DNA of 64,000 nt from Clavaria fumosa (lineage: Eukaryota; Basidiomycota; Agaricomycetes; Agaricales; Clavariaceae). A program made the translations under genes and the position numbers. Location: assembly GCA_951802425.1 (NCBI GenBank), contig OX637799.1, positions 3,410,001-3,474,000 on the forward strand, given 5' to 3'. The notes beneath the pieces are model-generated. The model made no database searches and was not told where the DNA came from. It was given only the letters and a program-made list of their open reading frames with translations. Every line of letters begins with the position of its first letter. Within the stretch, counting starts at the first letter, position 1. Below are positions 21,935 through 34,309 of the stretch, in pieces.

Positions 21935-24900
21935 TTATGTGCTTGCAGTTGCAGATGAAGGTGCAGATATACCCATATTGAGAGGAGGAAGAGGAGCAAG
22001 TCCAGCGATCAAACATGCAGTGTCCAGTCGCTCACGCACAGCTTCGTAGCGTTTCCTTTGGTCTATGGAGACAACCCGTATCATGAGCGGCCGGTGTCTT
22101 TCTTTCAGGTGATGACAACTGCACTGACCATCACAGGGCCACAAAGCCGTGAGATACTCGATGGGGGCCAGAAACGCCCTGCAGACTTCTAATGCAACCG
22201 TGAGCGAACGGTCACAGTCCCAGAAATTGAGTGCCCTGCACACAAAATTCAGACATCGCTTGTGAAACGGTCGGCAAACAAACACGCCCTACCTGGCTAC
22301 TTGGTCCATGAACCAAAACACGTAGAATGGCCGTCGGGCCAGGTCATCAGTCGCTAAGCCCGTCACCATGTGCAAACCGTCCGTGAGATGTTTTGCCACG
22401 TTAACTTGATGAGACACTAAACAGAAACTTCAGCAAGCGAAATTGCGAGAAAGAGACGAGAAGAAACGTACACCAGTCTTCTGCCTTCTTACGGTGGGAC
22501 AGACTACCCACGTCACTTCAAGCATTGGAGATGAGCAAGGGAACAAAGGGAGTAAAACTGTGACTCACACATTCACGAGAGGGAGAAATCGCTGGAAGTC
22601 CTGCGAGATGCACATTCGCGTACTGATGCGTCAGAGCTGTAAGCTGATAATTCATGTGAAGAAGTAAATTGCCCTCACTTGGAAAGATACTCCCTCCCTA
22701 TGAAGATGAACGCGCGTTCGAGACCACAAGAATGCTCATTCAACGCCGCTTCGATGGAATCCGCTTCGAGCCAACATGAAACGGCGAATCGGGCCTTTTC
22801 TGCATCGGTCGCAGCGCGATCATGGCGCATCCGGTTACAGCTATGCCACAGGAGGGCAGACCGGTCATACAAAGCCCAGACAGTGGTTTTGCTATGCGAG
22901 ACTGATTCGCCGCTGAGCAGCAGCGCGTACTAAGTGAAAGGAAAATATGAAATTCGAATTCGAAAGCCACTTTCGGAAACGGGTCAACTTACATTGGTTG
23001 GGTCGGAGATAAAGAGGTCCAATCCTACGTCCTTACTGGTGGTCGCATTAGAGATATGACTGGCGGCCAACATCATGGCGCTCCAACACAGCCGGCGACA
23101 CGACTCTTTGCGGATCTCCGCAGCATCCAAGGACACATCGAACGCCGGGGTGGCAGCCCAAAGCGGCGTATGGTCGAGCAGCGTCTGCGGCCGCGCTTCC
23201 GCAAGCGCGAAACCCGTGCAGGCGCAGGGTCTCTCGTCCGCCGATGTCGATGTCATCGTGCTAGTTGAAGGTTGGGAGGCAATTGAGGACGACGCCACCA
23301 GAGGGGAGGCACGCGATGAGCCTAACGGATCGTTGGGGTTAGCGTCGCTCTGCCTGGGAGTAGGGAGCATCGACTGGGCGGAACCGGATCCTGACCAAGT
23401 AGTAGCTAGTGGTGGGGCCTCGACGGATGGAGTAACAGTGGGGACAGAACGTGGCGGGAACAATGAGACGGAGGGATGGTTCACGTCCAAGTATGTAAGC
23501 GACAAGTTGCGAATGAGTGAGTCCAACATAACCAAAGCAGATGTGGCGCGTTCCGTCGAGTGCAACGGATGCGCACAAGTTTCGAATAGGGCCAGCAGCT
23601 AGTAAGAAAACATAAAGCTCAGAACGTTCAAGGGGAAGAGTCATGGTTGATATTTACCCATGCAGCTTGCACAAGCGTTTCATCGACCCATCTTGTATTG
23701 TAGCTGGCTTCCAAAGCACTTTGCGCCTCATCCCTGAGCCTAAGTGCCTTCTCTCTGCCTGCCGCGCCGGAATCAAGCTCCGAGCTCTGCCAGAAAATTG
23801 CCACAGCCAGGGCAGCTAGTATAAGACTGGGTTGCAGAAGCGCCCGCTTCTGAGGGTTAGAGTAGTTGGCGAAGAAAGTTGGGAGATGAAAGAATGAGAA
23901 CAGGTGATTAGATGTCTTGAAGAGAAAGCGAAGATCGTCTGTTACAAGGCGCGAAGCTACGTCGCGTTGAGATTGAGTGAGAGAACCGGAGTGTTGCAAT
24001 GATAAAGGTGTATAGAGGCGCAGGAGCGAATCCCACCAGACTTTGCGGGTAAAATTTATGGACGGCTCGGAGACGAGAGGGAGAAGTTCGTCACGTTGCC
24101 TTTCATAGTTGTCATCGTTCGTGTTGATGTAACCGCTAGGAGGCCCGGCTACATAGCTCTGTGTCGAATCAAATCCTTGGGAATAACCGTTGAAACTCTA
24201 GAAGACACAGGATGGGATCAGGCGGTCTTAAAATTGCATGTCGTGAGAGAGGTAAACCTGAACCTGGGGCATGGCTCGGGGCACGAAGACAGAGTCGCTC
24301 CTGTCCGATAGGTCATGGTCATAGGTGGGAGTGACGGAACAACCACAATCCGCCGTGTGAGACAGTTTGGTACCGGATTGGGAGCCGACCTGCGCTGAAA
24401 CATACTGTTGCACAGGCCGGTAGTTGTCGGGAGTGACAGGGGAAATGGGCGAGAAACACAACGGCCATGAAGAGGGGACTTGTTGTCCGGTGTAGCGTAA
24501 ACCGTCAGACAGCGATCCTCCAGCGTAGACGGCGGACATAGCGTCCTGCTTCACAGTGTCGTCCTCCCTTTTCCGCCGTGGTCGGCGCGAAGCACCGATA
24601 GCCCCTTCAATCTCGTTCCTGACGTCCCGTGCCATGCGCTGCCGCGCGCCGGGGGTCTTATCTGGGCCACGACGCTTAGGCGCAGCGTCGTAAGCACATT
24701 CACCGCTGCCAGAGGAGCGACGCCCGCAGTTGTGGCATACGGGCTTGGCCCCATCACACCGTATCTTGCGAGTGCGGCTAAGGTACCAAAGCTTGAGCGA
24801 AAAAGTCGTCACGGTTGGGATAATTAACGACAGACATACCATTGGATGCAAGCAACGTAGACTCTTGCACGAGGTTTTCCCTGAGTGGTGGGAGGCTGGT

Positions 24901-25522
24901 CTGGGGCGAGCTCAATACGAGGCTTTTCCCGGCGGGCTTTGCGTGGGCGTGGCGCTGGCTCTGGTGCGACTTCTCTTGTTGAAGTCCTCCAAGCATCGGC
25001 GCTTTCTGGAGAGGACTGGGTCGAAGGAGAGGTCGTGGTGGTGGAAGCAGGTTCTGGAGAATAATTGGGCAAGAGGGCGGTGAGGTCGAGGCTACCCGTC
25101 ATGTCGTCCCTAGGCATCTGGGGCAGTGTGGGCATGAGAGATTGGGCGATCTGGGATGAATACGACAGTCCATCGACGGAGGGCGACTGGTGGATCGAAT
25201 CGTGATATCGATGGTGAGTCGGATGTCCAATCGAAGAAAAACCAGGGTGGACGATGTTTGTCACGCCAGCGTCCAGATAAGCTCGAGACCTTGGAATCGC
25301 ACTTCGAGCGCCGCCATCGTGCCGCGCACCAGCAAAATAATGCTGCGGCTGGGAGTATCCTGAAATGTAGGATGTAGAATTGAGCAGAAGCGAAGAGCCA
25401 TCCCGAGGAATATGGGTGGGCAGATCTGCAGACGATCCTTGGGTGTGGTCTTGGTCACGATATCTGGTCCCATCTGAGCGCAAAGGCTGGGAATAACCTC
25501 TGTCGGAGGTAGCGTAGAACAT
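21935..25522 (-). CDS. Zn(II)2Cys6 transcription factor with fungal-specific regulatory domain
   Basis: Starts MFYATSDRGYSQPLRSDGTR. The first exon is a Ser/Pro/Gln-rich region of about 230 residues ending VYVACIQC; the intron at about 24782-24841 joins it to RTRKIRCDGAKPVCHNCGRR, giving C-x2-C-x6-C-x6-C-x2-C-x9-C. A basic region PKRRGPDKTPG follows the cluster. Further exons encode the middle homology region, e.g. LFKTSNHLFSFFHLPTFF, WVDETLVQAAW, LDAAEIRKESCRRLCWSAMM and ALWPCDGQC near the end. Stop at 21935-21937. Members are nuclear activators or repressors of metabolic genes; the target here is unknown. The cluster sits about 230 residues in, later than in most family members, because of the long N-terminal leader. 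Confidence 0.85.
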
Positions 25523-26952
25523 TGACAGAGATCGAACAGGAAACGAGAAAAAAAATCAGAGGCAAGAGGCAAGACAAGGAGTGGACCAGTGCATAGAATT
25601 GACGGAGGCCAAGCACGAAAGCTCCAAGGGGAGAGAAGGCCAACAGGTTGAGGAGGACCAGACGACCAGAACAAGCGTTTTTATTTTTGGAGGAACGCGC
25701 ATGTTTGGTTCAAGATGGGATATGCTTAGTCAGCAGCCTGTAATTCTTTTTCATTCCGTTCCGGTCACTTTGATGACAGGTTCTGTGCCGGTGTAAGAAG
25801 AGAAGGGTGACTTTTTTTTTTTTTTTTTTTTTGCAAAAAAAGCAAAAAAAAGTTAATGACAGACTGATGTCATAATCTAGGCATTGCAACGTATTTAAAT
25901 TTTCTTGGTACATTCAGGGGCGGTTGTTTGCTGCATGGAAGTGCCTTTCTATAGCTCGTAGCACCAAGGGAGGGACTAACTGACGGATTTGACTGTTCGT
26001 ATTGTATTCGCTGAATGACATTTTTTTCCTTGTCTTATCCTGACGGTCGTTTTGTTGTGAAATGCACCCTTTTGCGAAGACTGATGATCCTTTTGATGAG
26101 GCAGAGTTAGCCAATAACCATTAATTCCAAGATAACGAGAAGAAGCCGACCCACCGGCCTCCTCCGATACCCGTTACTACCGACGACCTTCACTGAAATT
26201 GATCGATCTCCGATTGAGAGGTCGCCACTAACGAACTGGCTTGCTTCATCAACGCCATCAATTCTGCCTATGTTACCATCAACCTTCCCTCCGGTCTTCA
26301 GCGCAGCTGCACGTTTGCATATTATTTTCTCGGTACTGCACAAGCTGTTCCGCTGTCAAAGATTCGCCTTCGCACTCCGTTAGTCCCAAGTCGTCGTCAC
26401 CCCCATCAAATTACCAATTTGGCACCGTCGTCACGTGGTTATACCAAGGCAACCGCCGAAAATAGGGCAACCCGGCATCAGTTGATGCATAGGCTGCTTC
26501 CGCTACTGAGCGCTGCTACTGCCAACCGCGTTGCCTCTGATTAAGCAGCCGTCCCCACCATGGTTCAACATTTGATGTACAGTAACACCACGTGCTGGAG
26601 ACTGACGCTGACATGTAGTGACAGCCCAATGCGATGCCTGTCAAACCGACTTCCCCGATTGCCTCCGATCATGCCCTGGCTCGTGTTCTAACCATCTATG
26701 CATTGCCCCTTAGGATCGCTCTTTTCTATAACTTGAGCGCACGAAATGTAATCGCGAAGTGAATCGATGTTCGAGTCGTAGCCGTGTTTGTTCAAATGGA
26801 ATGCTTTGCACACCAACTCCTGGCGACCATCTAAATGAGGTAAGCCCAATGTGCAGAGCGCAATCCTTGGGCCCGTTTATACCATACGCCACCCACCCAG
26901 AAGGCTGGCCCTCCGTTCAGCTTCACACACGAGACACCCGGACACGCCGAGC
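25523..26952. other. Long intergenic region with a 22-nt T tract
   Basis: About 1.4 kb between the divergently read Zn2Cys6 and lipase genes. A pure T run of about 22 nt at 25811-25832 is followed by A-rich sequence. The remaining open frames are short, overlap on both strands and show no family features. Confidence 0.5.
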
Positions 26953-28306
26953 ATGTTGTTTCCTGTGCTTGCCTTTGTCGCGGCAGTGATGTCGTTAGGT
27001 GTCAGTGTTGTATTCCAGCTGTGCTTGATCGCTGCTGTCACCCAACTATCAGCTGTTGAGACTGCGGCCCTGGTGCCGTTCACGCAGTTTGCACGGGCGG
27101 TATACTGCCCCGCCCAACAAGATCAAGAACTGACAGTGCGGGGGTAATCACTTTTCGCCCTTCCTCCCTCAACTATATTTGAGATACCAAAATCTTTCGC
27201 CACCGCGGCCTACTGAGCTCTTCTACATTTCGTAGCTACCTGCAAGGAGGCGACGGAGATGGTGTACAGTTCTGTACGTCCATTTCGTTCGGGTAGAACT
27301 GTGACTCATGGTTTGCACCCTTGACGTAGTTTATGTTGGGTACGACAGCGATCTTCAAGCTATCGTTTTGGCACACCAAGGCACTAATTTAAACAAACTG
27401 TAAGTCCTTCGTCCCGTGACTTGGCCCTGCCAAGTTCGCTTTAAGTTGACAGTCTTCTGCATCCAAATAGCCAAGCTGTATTGATAGACATAAACATCCT
27501 GAGCGGTCCCTTGGATCCTGAACTATTCCCAGGTTTTCCAAGCTCTGCGTTGATTCATACAGGGTTCCGAGACGAACAGGCCAGAACCGCACGCGAGATC
27601 TTGGCTGAGGTCCGCAGACTCTTGGCCAAGAAAACAAACACCGTTATTACGGTATGAATGGCATGCGCTATTGTAGTGCAGACGCTAATTGTTTCTCTCA
27701 TCAATCTCAGGTCGGGCATTCCCTCGGGGGCGCTCCTGCCCAGCTGGATTCTCTCTTCCTCGAACTGGACCTGCCTGAGGGTACCGTCGTGAAGTCAGTC
27801 GCTCTCGGGACTCCGTGCGTTGGCATTACGGCCTACGTTCGCTTCTTCGAGTCGAAGGCACGTAACAATTGTTTATTTTGACCCTTCCGTTCCCTGTTTC
27901 CCCATTCCGAAGAACCGCGTAAATGATCGACTCCGTTGTCACATAAGGTTTGCACCAGTAATGACCATTCCCACGGTTCCTGTGCGGTCGGTTTCAAGCA
28001 CCCGATTGTCGAGACACATCTTCCTATTGGGCTGATTCGTGGTGTGCAAAGGTGAGCGGTTGGTTTATGGTCGACCGCTTCAAAACCCATTTCTCATTCG
28101 TAGGCAATAAAACGGAGGATGAGATATGTACAATGAGAGTCGTGTCGAATATCTTTGGAGGCATCGTCGCGAATGACCTCGGGCCGTACGAAGGTCTTTG
28201 CCTTGGCTCGTGCTTTCGACAACACCATTTCGGCATGTGGTGCGTGCACTCACGTGATAAAATCATGGCTAGAGTCGATACTGTAACTCCATCCGTGCAC
28301 CGATAG
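26953..28306 (+). pseudogene. Secreted class-3 lipase gene, probably decayed
   Basis: The ATG at 26953 opens a signal-peptide-like start (MLFPVLAFVAAVMSLGVS) followed by TQLSAVETAALVPFTQFAR. Exons then give GGDGDGVQF, YVGYDSDLQAIVLAHQGTNL, SALIHTGFRDEQARTAREIL and the nucleophile elbow TVGHSLGGAPAQLDS (G-H-S-L-G). A C-terminal block VVSNIFGG...GPYEG resembles the end of fungal lipases; that frame stops at 28304-28306. Around 27915-28030 the conserved segments lie in different frames: an IDSVVT-like stretch, then TIPTVPVR, then GFKHPIVETHLP, with a short apparent deletion between the last two, and no good splice joins them. The Cys-rich W-x-C segment after the signal peptide also seems missing. 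The family hydrolyses triglycerides outside the cell; this copy is probably inactive. Confidence 0.6.
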
Positions 28307-30609
28307 TCGCTCATGTCTCCGCAAAGGGCCACGTCACCACCGTCATCCTGACCTATCTTGTGAACGGTCACGGAAAGAGTCGCTTCCGCTCAAGTGATGT
28401 GAGTTGGTGATCCATAAGGGTCTGTTTAATACCTTGTGGTCACTTCTTTGGCTCTCCGCCCTTCCGCAAACGCTAGGATGCTTCCAAAGTGACGTACTCA
28501 TTCCTCCCCACCATAATAAGCGCGGTCTATAGGAGGCGTGCCCCTTCGGTCTCGCGCTGACCGTGAATCGCTGGTGCGATTGATATGAATCGCACAAGCA
28601 GTCCCGAGCCCACACACTTCTCCCGCATGCCGTTAGGCTCCGTTCTTTTCTTGCTTCTCGACGAGCCATATTTTTTTCAGCGAAGATTGCCATGCACATT
28701 ATGCCCCAACGTGCAAACAGAAAATCTAGCCCTTCGCATCCGAGGCGCATTCCGGCGAAATGCGCCGCGAGGTTCAGCTCAAGTGCAAATGGGCACAATG
28801 TTCCAGCCGATCGTCTACTCCATATTGTGGCGTGGTGATCACACGGGTTTGGACAACCCTTCACGTTTCAGATCGTCCAGAAACAGTCCCCTTGCGTCAA
28901 CCTCCCAGTCTCATGTGCGCTTCTGTGCTTCGATAGCAACGAGGCTACATTCTCAGATCATCTCGTTGTACTTTTGGAGCTCTTGCGCAGCAACATACGG
29001 GAGGTTAGAATAAAATGCCTCTTCTCCTACCCCTTGCCCTACAAGTGATTGATACGGGGCGCTTGCTGGCCGACATCCGATTGATCCCTGTGGGACTGCG
29101 GTGTTTGGCTTGCCCCATCTTCAGAATGAAGGGCAGATCGTCTGTCGGTACCATCATCTATGCGCTTCTTTTTTGATGAGCGCACTATGAGTGACATATC
29201 GTGGCATTATTGTGTGGGTCCATAGCGATGAGTTCGCGTTAGCGCTATCTTCGCGACCACGCGTGTGCCTCAGCTTGCAGAAGGGCAGCGACGCAGATTG
29301 CAACTGTTCAGCCTCTTTGATTGGATCACTAGACATCGAAGCGCGCAGATATGTCTTGCTCTTACTCACCCGAGCACCGCCGTCGGATGCGTTGAGCCGT
29401 TTGAGGCTGTCTTGGCGTAGAACGAACGCTCTGCTTCGGATTTCCGACTTGGGAGAAGACAAGAAGGTGCCCTACGCCCTGAGCACACGCACCACTCGAA
29501 TCCAACTTCCCAACCTCTGAATCGCCATGTTGTGTCCATTAGGCTGAATACATGCTATATCGGAAATTTTCCAAATAAGGAGCACGACGATCAATCGATC
29601 GGTGATCGGACTCACCGGATCTCCTTGTCAAATTCCCAAATCCGCGCAGAGCTAGGGTCGTTGAGCGCCGCGGAGGAGTTCCGTTGCTTCGAGAACAGGA
29701 ATAGGGTATTGTATTCTGAGAGGCGTGGGGTTACAGGGATTGCCTGCTGGTGGACTTTGCACCAAAACGAAGCCTTCCCTTTTCTTGCTGATAAATGATG
29801 GGGCGGTGGGGTTTACGGCCCTGACCGAAGGAGGGCAAAATCTCGGAACGTCCGGCTACAAGACGTGTGCCGGTGGGGTGACTGGCGTTCGGGACTAAGG
29901 AAAGTGAGGGTGGGGTGTTAGGGCCTAAGCTCATTTACGGACTGCCGACTCCCGTTTCGAATTCCTTCAGCGACTGGCGGGGGCAACGCCCTGGAGCTTC
30001 GCTCGAGCGGGTGCTGATCCGCCGCAATGGCTCGGAGCACGCTTCCCTTGTCCTTAGTACGTGTACTCCCACACACCCTGGTCCTTCCCTCCTTCTCCTT
30101 GCGGGCAGCTCGGGATGCTCTTGCAGAGAAGGCAGGAAGACTGACTGAAAAAAAAATTTACGCGTCGTCAACCACGAAAACATCATGCCGTTGTATATAT
30201 TGACACGCGGCTGGTTGCCTAGGAGCGGGCGCCCTCTCGGCTGTAAGGGTCCCCGCCTCGTGGGCCCATCGAGGTCAAACAAGTCGCGTGAGCAGATTGT
30301 ACTTCTTTGGCCCAGCAAGTGGCGCTCTAGTCACTAAACAGTTCATCACGTCTACCTTTCAACTCTAGGAGGCCAGGGTCACCGGACAACAGATCGTTGG
30401 TGCTTTCGTTTCAAAGGGAAGACGAAGCAGAAGCTAGACGAGCTACAGATCTCGCGCGACTTCATTTCGTCTCAGTCGCTTTTCCACTTTTATGACTATG
30501 TTGGAAAACAAAACGCAAAGGCTGAATTTGAATTTGTAGATACCCCGAAAGAGTCCGAGTAGTACTCTCCCTTTGCATCTGAATGCGAGTCAGGAACGAG
30601 GTGGAAGCT
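28307..30609. other. Long intergenic region; one possible terminal exon
   Basis: 2.3 kb without a recognisable gene. On the plus strand, 30370-30562 is open after an acceptor-like CTCTAG and encodes FKGKTKQKLDELQISRDF...EFEFVDTPKESE before a TAG. Its composition looks protein-like and upstream frames near 29915-30060 could be its earlier exons, but I recognise no family. The rest has only short, conflicting frames. Confidence 0.35.
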
Positions 30610-31521
30610 TCACGCTCTTTTCGACTGGGCGGTTACTTGCACGGCGCGTAGAGAGTGAGCGATTGCGCGGTAGGAGTCCACCATAAGCCACAGCGGAATA
30701 AACACCCAACTGGTGGCGGTCAAACAGTTAGCCGCAGTGAGGAGATCCGACAGCAATTTGCCTACAGCGTGTTCATAAACTGGGAAAAGTGGTAATATCA
30801 GCGTTCCGTTCACTGTTGCTTGGGGGATGTGGAGACATACCACAAGATAGATCCAAAAGAATAAGAAATTGGAGGTATCCAGATTGTGATTGCCAGTTAA
30901 CCATTCGGGGCAAAACGTCATCCAGCTTGGGAAGTCGTCAACATGAATACAGAGGCTGTCGTAAGACGTACCCGCCATACAGCTCGGCGACGCTCAGCAC
31001 GATAAGCCAGTAATGCCGTGTAGGATCATCACGGATGATTTGTGTCATGATGTACAAGCACATTGGTGCAGCACCAAAAACGGTGAGTAACTCGAGCGAG
31101 AGCACGGTTGGATCAGACCACCCCCAGCGAAAATCAGCCCTTGCATAATCCTTCCCTGCGAGCACAAAGTAATCGTGACCACCAGGATACATGTTCGAGC
31201 GAGGAGTTTCGACGCACACATGTCAGCGAGTAATCCATCGCTTGTGTTCACTTGGCCGCCGAACGAAGATAAATACACCCAGGATCCCTCAAAGACGATG
31301 TGGACCAAAGCGTCGAAAGACTGTGCACATGTCCATGGTCAAGAAATTGGAAGAATGAAATGCTACGGCACCAGCCATATGAAAGTGAATCTGTCGAACG
31401 GCTTCGCCTTCTGAGATAAGAAGACCTTGGAGGCGAAGAAGGCGACGACACCGACGGCGCTGACTGCTGTGAGCGCCACTACTGAGGACACGGTGAAAAT
31501 AGAGGGCGGTGCGGTGCTCAT
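30610..31521 (-). CDS. EBP-type sterol delta8-delta7 isomerase (EXPERA domain)
   Basis: Exons join MSTAPPSIFTVSSVVALTAV... through FIWL|SFDALVHIVFEGSWVYLSSF (intron 31308-31358, phase 0), YARADFRWGWSDPTVLSLEL, HYWLIVLSVAELYGG, MTFCPEWLTGNHNLDTSNFL and WVFIPLWLMVDSYRAI. The hydrophobic segments, the H-x3-E-x in the second helix and the ELYGG...P-E-W motif match emopamil-binding protein. The family is an ER membrane protein with four or five helices that shifts the sterol double bond from C8 to C7. Many fungi use the unrelated ERG2 for this step. The 3' exon ends at 30610. It is divergent from EMC8 with only 170 bp between start codons. Confidence 0.85.
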
Positions 31522-31691
31522 GAGTTGGTTTACTACTGGAAATCAACGTTGAGGTCAGTGCTGAGAGGTGGGCGCTCGCTTGTTGCGGCGGCTGCGGAGA
31601 CCATCTGATCATGACAGACCGTGGGCGAAACTGAGCCTTCACGCGCTGCGCGTAGTCAAGCTCTACGCGACCGTCCACCTCAGCTTCAGCA
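31522..31691. promoter_or_regulatory. Bidirectional promoter between the EBP and EMC8 genes
   Basis: 170 bp separate the two ATG codons, so both transcripts must start within or overlap this interval. Both products work in the ER membrane, which makes shared regulation plausible, though that is inference. No TATA box is evident. Confidence 0.55.
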
Positions 31692-32507
31692 ATGCCAGCG
31701 AAAATTTTGGATACCAGCGTTTCATACGTAGTCTCTGACAAGGCCTACCTGAAAATTTTCTTTCATGCTGCGAAGCACCCGTACAGACCTGTGAACGGCG
31801 TCCTCGTTGGAAAACACGCCGCAGAATGCAAGGTTGTCATCGAAGATGCTATTCCACTTCTCCACCATTGGACTAGCCTTAGCCCTATGATGGAAATCGC
31901 TCTTAGCCTCGTGAGTGAGAGCTAATTTGGGGAATAGCCTGTGTTATCCTCTAACATCCGGATCTTTGGAGACGCATGGTCATGCAGAAGAACTCGGTTC
32001 GAAGCTCGTCGGCTACTACCAAGCGTGCGCTAGAATAGACGATACGGCACTGGCTCCTGTAGGAGAGAAAATAGCAAGCAAGATCAAAGATGAATTCAAA
32101 GACGCCGTAGCATTCGTGGTGAGCTGTCTTTCATCGGACGAGTCCTCTGCTTTCCGTACTCAAAAATGATTAGATTGATGGAGAGAAGCTAGGAACAGGC
32201 CATGTGGCCCTGATTGTGCGTTATCTCTCCGTGTCCAGAACGGTTGGCCCAGCTAAAAGATCCACTTTCGTCTCAGCCATACGTCGCTCAAGCATCATCA
32301 AGTAGTTGGCGGCCGGTCCCCGATTCTGCGGAAGCTTTTACCGCTGTCTCGCCATTTTCTCTCGCGTCTCCGGACGTTCCTATGCGCGCTGTGCAGCTAG
32401 TCCGTGAAACGCGACTGCATCAGAAATTCGGTGATTTCGACGATCATTTAGAGGATGTGAGTATCGACTGGCTGCGGAACAGAGACTGCTTCGTGGGCGT
32501 TTCGTAA
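31692..32507 (+). CDS. EMC8: ER membrane protein complex subunit 8/9 (EMC8 family)
   Basis: Starts MPAKILDTSVSYVVSDKAYL, then IFFHAAKHPYRPVNGVLVG and VVIEDAIPLLHHWTSLSPMM, the signature of the MPN-like EMC8/9 fold. After an intron come AEELGSKLVGYYQACARIDD and ASKIKDEFKDAVAFV|IDGEKLGTGHVALI. A 37-nt intron ending GCCCAG joins LKDPLSSQPYVAQASSSSWR, and the protein ends KFGDFDDHLEDVSIDWLRN. EMC inserts tail-anchored and multipass proteins into the ER membrane. The His and Asp metal ligands of active MPN+ proteases are not expected and were not seen. Stop at 32505-32507. Confidence 0.9.
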
Positions 32508-32737
32508 ATGCCTCCATGGCGACCTGTTGCTGCTGTACATGAAGTAGAATCTGAATGGATTTTACATGCTGCACCCGCTGGTCCGAGTATTTGATTTGAA
32601 CGTAACAGTTGCAATCACCGGTTGTGATCCTCGCGTGTTGAAGAACGGATGCTCTTCAAAGGCGATCTCGTTCACTGCCCAAACCTTGGAGAAATCCAGA
32701 TTCTCCATGACTATCTCATAGGCAAACACCATCTTCT

Positions 32738-34258
32738 GTGGCGAGGATCGTGTTCTCATCAATAGCCGTTGCTGTTCACACTGCAGATGTCGACGACGCG
32801 TCCGGGTTCATCGTCTATATCAACCGCGCCGACAGCGATGAGTCCGACCGGCTGCTGTGCAATGCCCATGACCCGCCCGTGCTCATCCCCGATGGCAGTT
32901 TCTTGACACCCACGTTTTGCGATTTGCACTTGCATGCACCACAGTTTCTATACCAGGGAACTGGCCTTCATCTTCCGCTGATGCAATGGTTAGACGAGTA
33001 CGCCTTTCAAGCCGAGGAGCGGCTCGATGCAGATCCTGCATTGGCGAGGAGGGTATACCAACGTCTTGCGGAACGGTTGATTGAGAACGGCACCGGCACT
33101 GTCGTGCTCTTTGGAACCATCAGAGAGGAAACAAAGTGTGATACTTCCCTGTCGCACAATTCTCATTAGATCTCATGTCCTTGGCAGCCTCATTCTCGCA
33201 GATATCATGCAACGAGCCGGGGTCAGAGCTTACGTCGGCAAGGTGTCGATGGACATATCCTCACGGTCGACCTACGTCGAATCGTCGTCTGATGCTGCGT
33301 TAGCAGCAATGGAGTCATTTGTCCAACGTTTATCCGACCAGCTGGCCCGCTGGCCTGCGCACAAGCAGCTCATTGCGCCGGTCATCACTCCTCGATTTGT
33401 ACCAACGTGTTCAGATCCTCTGCTCGATGGGCTTGGCCGTTTAGCTGAGTCCAAGTCTCTACGAATACAAAGCCATCTAGCTGAAGCAAACGATCAAATA
33501 GAGTGGGTGAAGAAGGAGAGGGGTGCCAATGACATGCACATCTTCGACAAGGTGTGTTTATTTGCGATACTTTACGTTAAGCTTTGCAATTTCAATTCTT
33601 GGTAGAGTAAACTTTTGACCCCTCGTACGATCCAAGCGCATTGCACTTTCCTAGATTCGAATGAATTTGAATGCCTATCGTCTCGCGGTACATCAGTAGC
33701 TCACTGTCCGCTATCCAATGCCTACTTTTCTGCAAGACCGTTCGCGTTGCGCGAGGCTCTACGCGCCGGAGTTAAGGTAGGCCTTGGGACGGATGTCGCC
33801 GGTGGCTACAGTTTGGACATAATGTCTGCCATGCGACATGCTGTTGCTGTTTCGAGGATGCGAGAGGGACCAGCTAAGATGACCGCATCGTCGAGAGATG
33901 GTGATGGCGCTGACAGCCTCGCCATCGACTGGAAGGAGGCACTGTATCTCGCGACTCGGGGTGGGGCCACCGCTCTTGGTGATGAGAGCTATCACGGCCT
34001 GTTCGAGGTTGGAGCGGCTTTCGATGCCCAATGCAGTGCGTTTTCTTCATGACTTCTTTTTCCCTGTTGACCCCTTCCCAAGTCAAATTATTTGACTCAA
34101 GTTCCCAGTGCGGTATTGGCGCATTGGATTTCTTTGGTGTTGACAATACTGGTGACCCTTGGGTGACATTGACACTGGAAGTAGTGGAGAGATGGTGGTG
34201 TTTGGGTGATACCAGAAATCGCGTCGGGGTGTGGGTGCAGGGGGACAGGGTGATGTAG
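32738..34258 (+). CDS. Guanine deaminase (amidohydrolase family)
   Basis: Metal-binding motifs are in the family order: FCDLHLHAPQFLYQGTG (HxH), IQSHLAE, IQAHCTFLD and LGTDVAGGYS (the last Asp ligand). The introns join EET|NLILADIMQRAGVRA at 33136-33188 and FDK|SKLLTPRTIQAHC at 33553-33607. The last exon encodes FFGVDNTGD...GDTRNRVGVWVQGDRVM and stops at 34256-34258. The enzyme converts guanine to xanthine in purine salvage and breakdown. The 5' end is not secure: the frame opens at 32738 with GTG, no ATG lies upstream in the same frame, and the region before HxH is about 15 residues shorter than in the human enzyme. A small upstream exon supplying the ATG is likely. Confidence 0.85.
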
Positions 34259-34309
34259 CCAAATGTGTACAGTATTGTATATGTAAACTTGCACCACTAC
34301 AGCTCATAA

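Noticed and set aside
26769..26777. GTTCGAGTC, a perfect tRNA B-box
   Set aside because: No A-box at the right distance and no cloverleaf can be folded around it.
28343..29013. Overlapping frames of 140-170 codons on both strands
   Set aside because: No splice structure, no family resemblance, and mutually exclusive frames of similar length.
32160..32250. Apparent +1 frameshift in EMC8
   Set aside because: A 37-nt intron (GTGCGT...GCCCAG) joins VALI to LKDP in frame, so the gene is intact.
32562..32762. 66-codon minus-strand frame overlapping the guanine deaminase 5' end
   Set aside because: No domain, no splice partners, and it overlaps a well-supported gene on the other strand.
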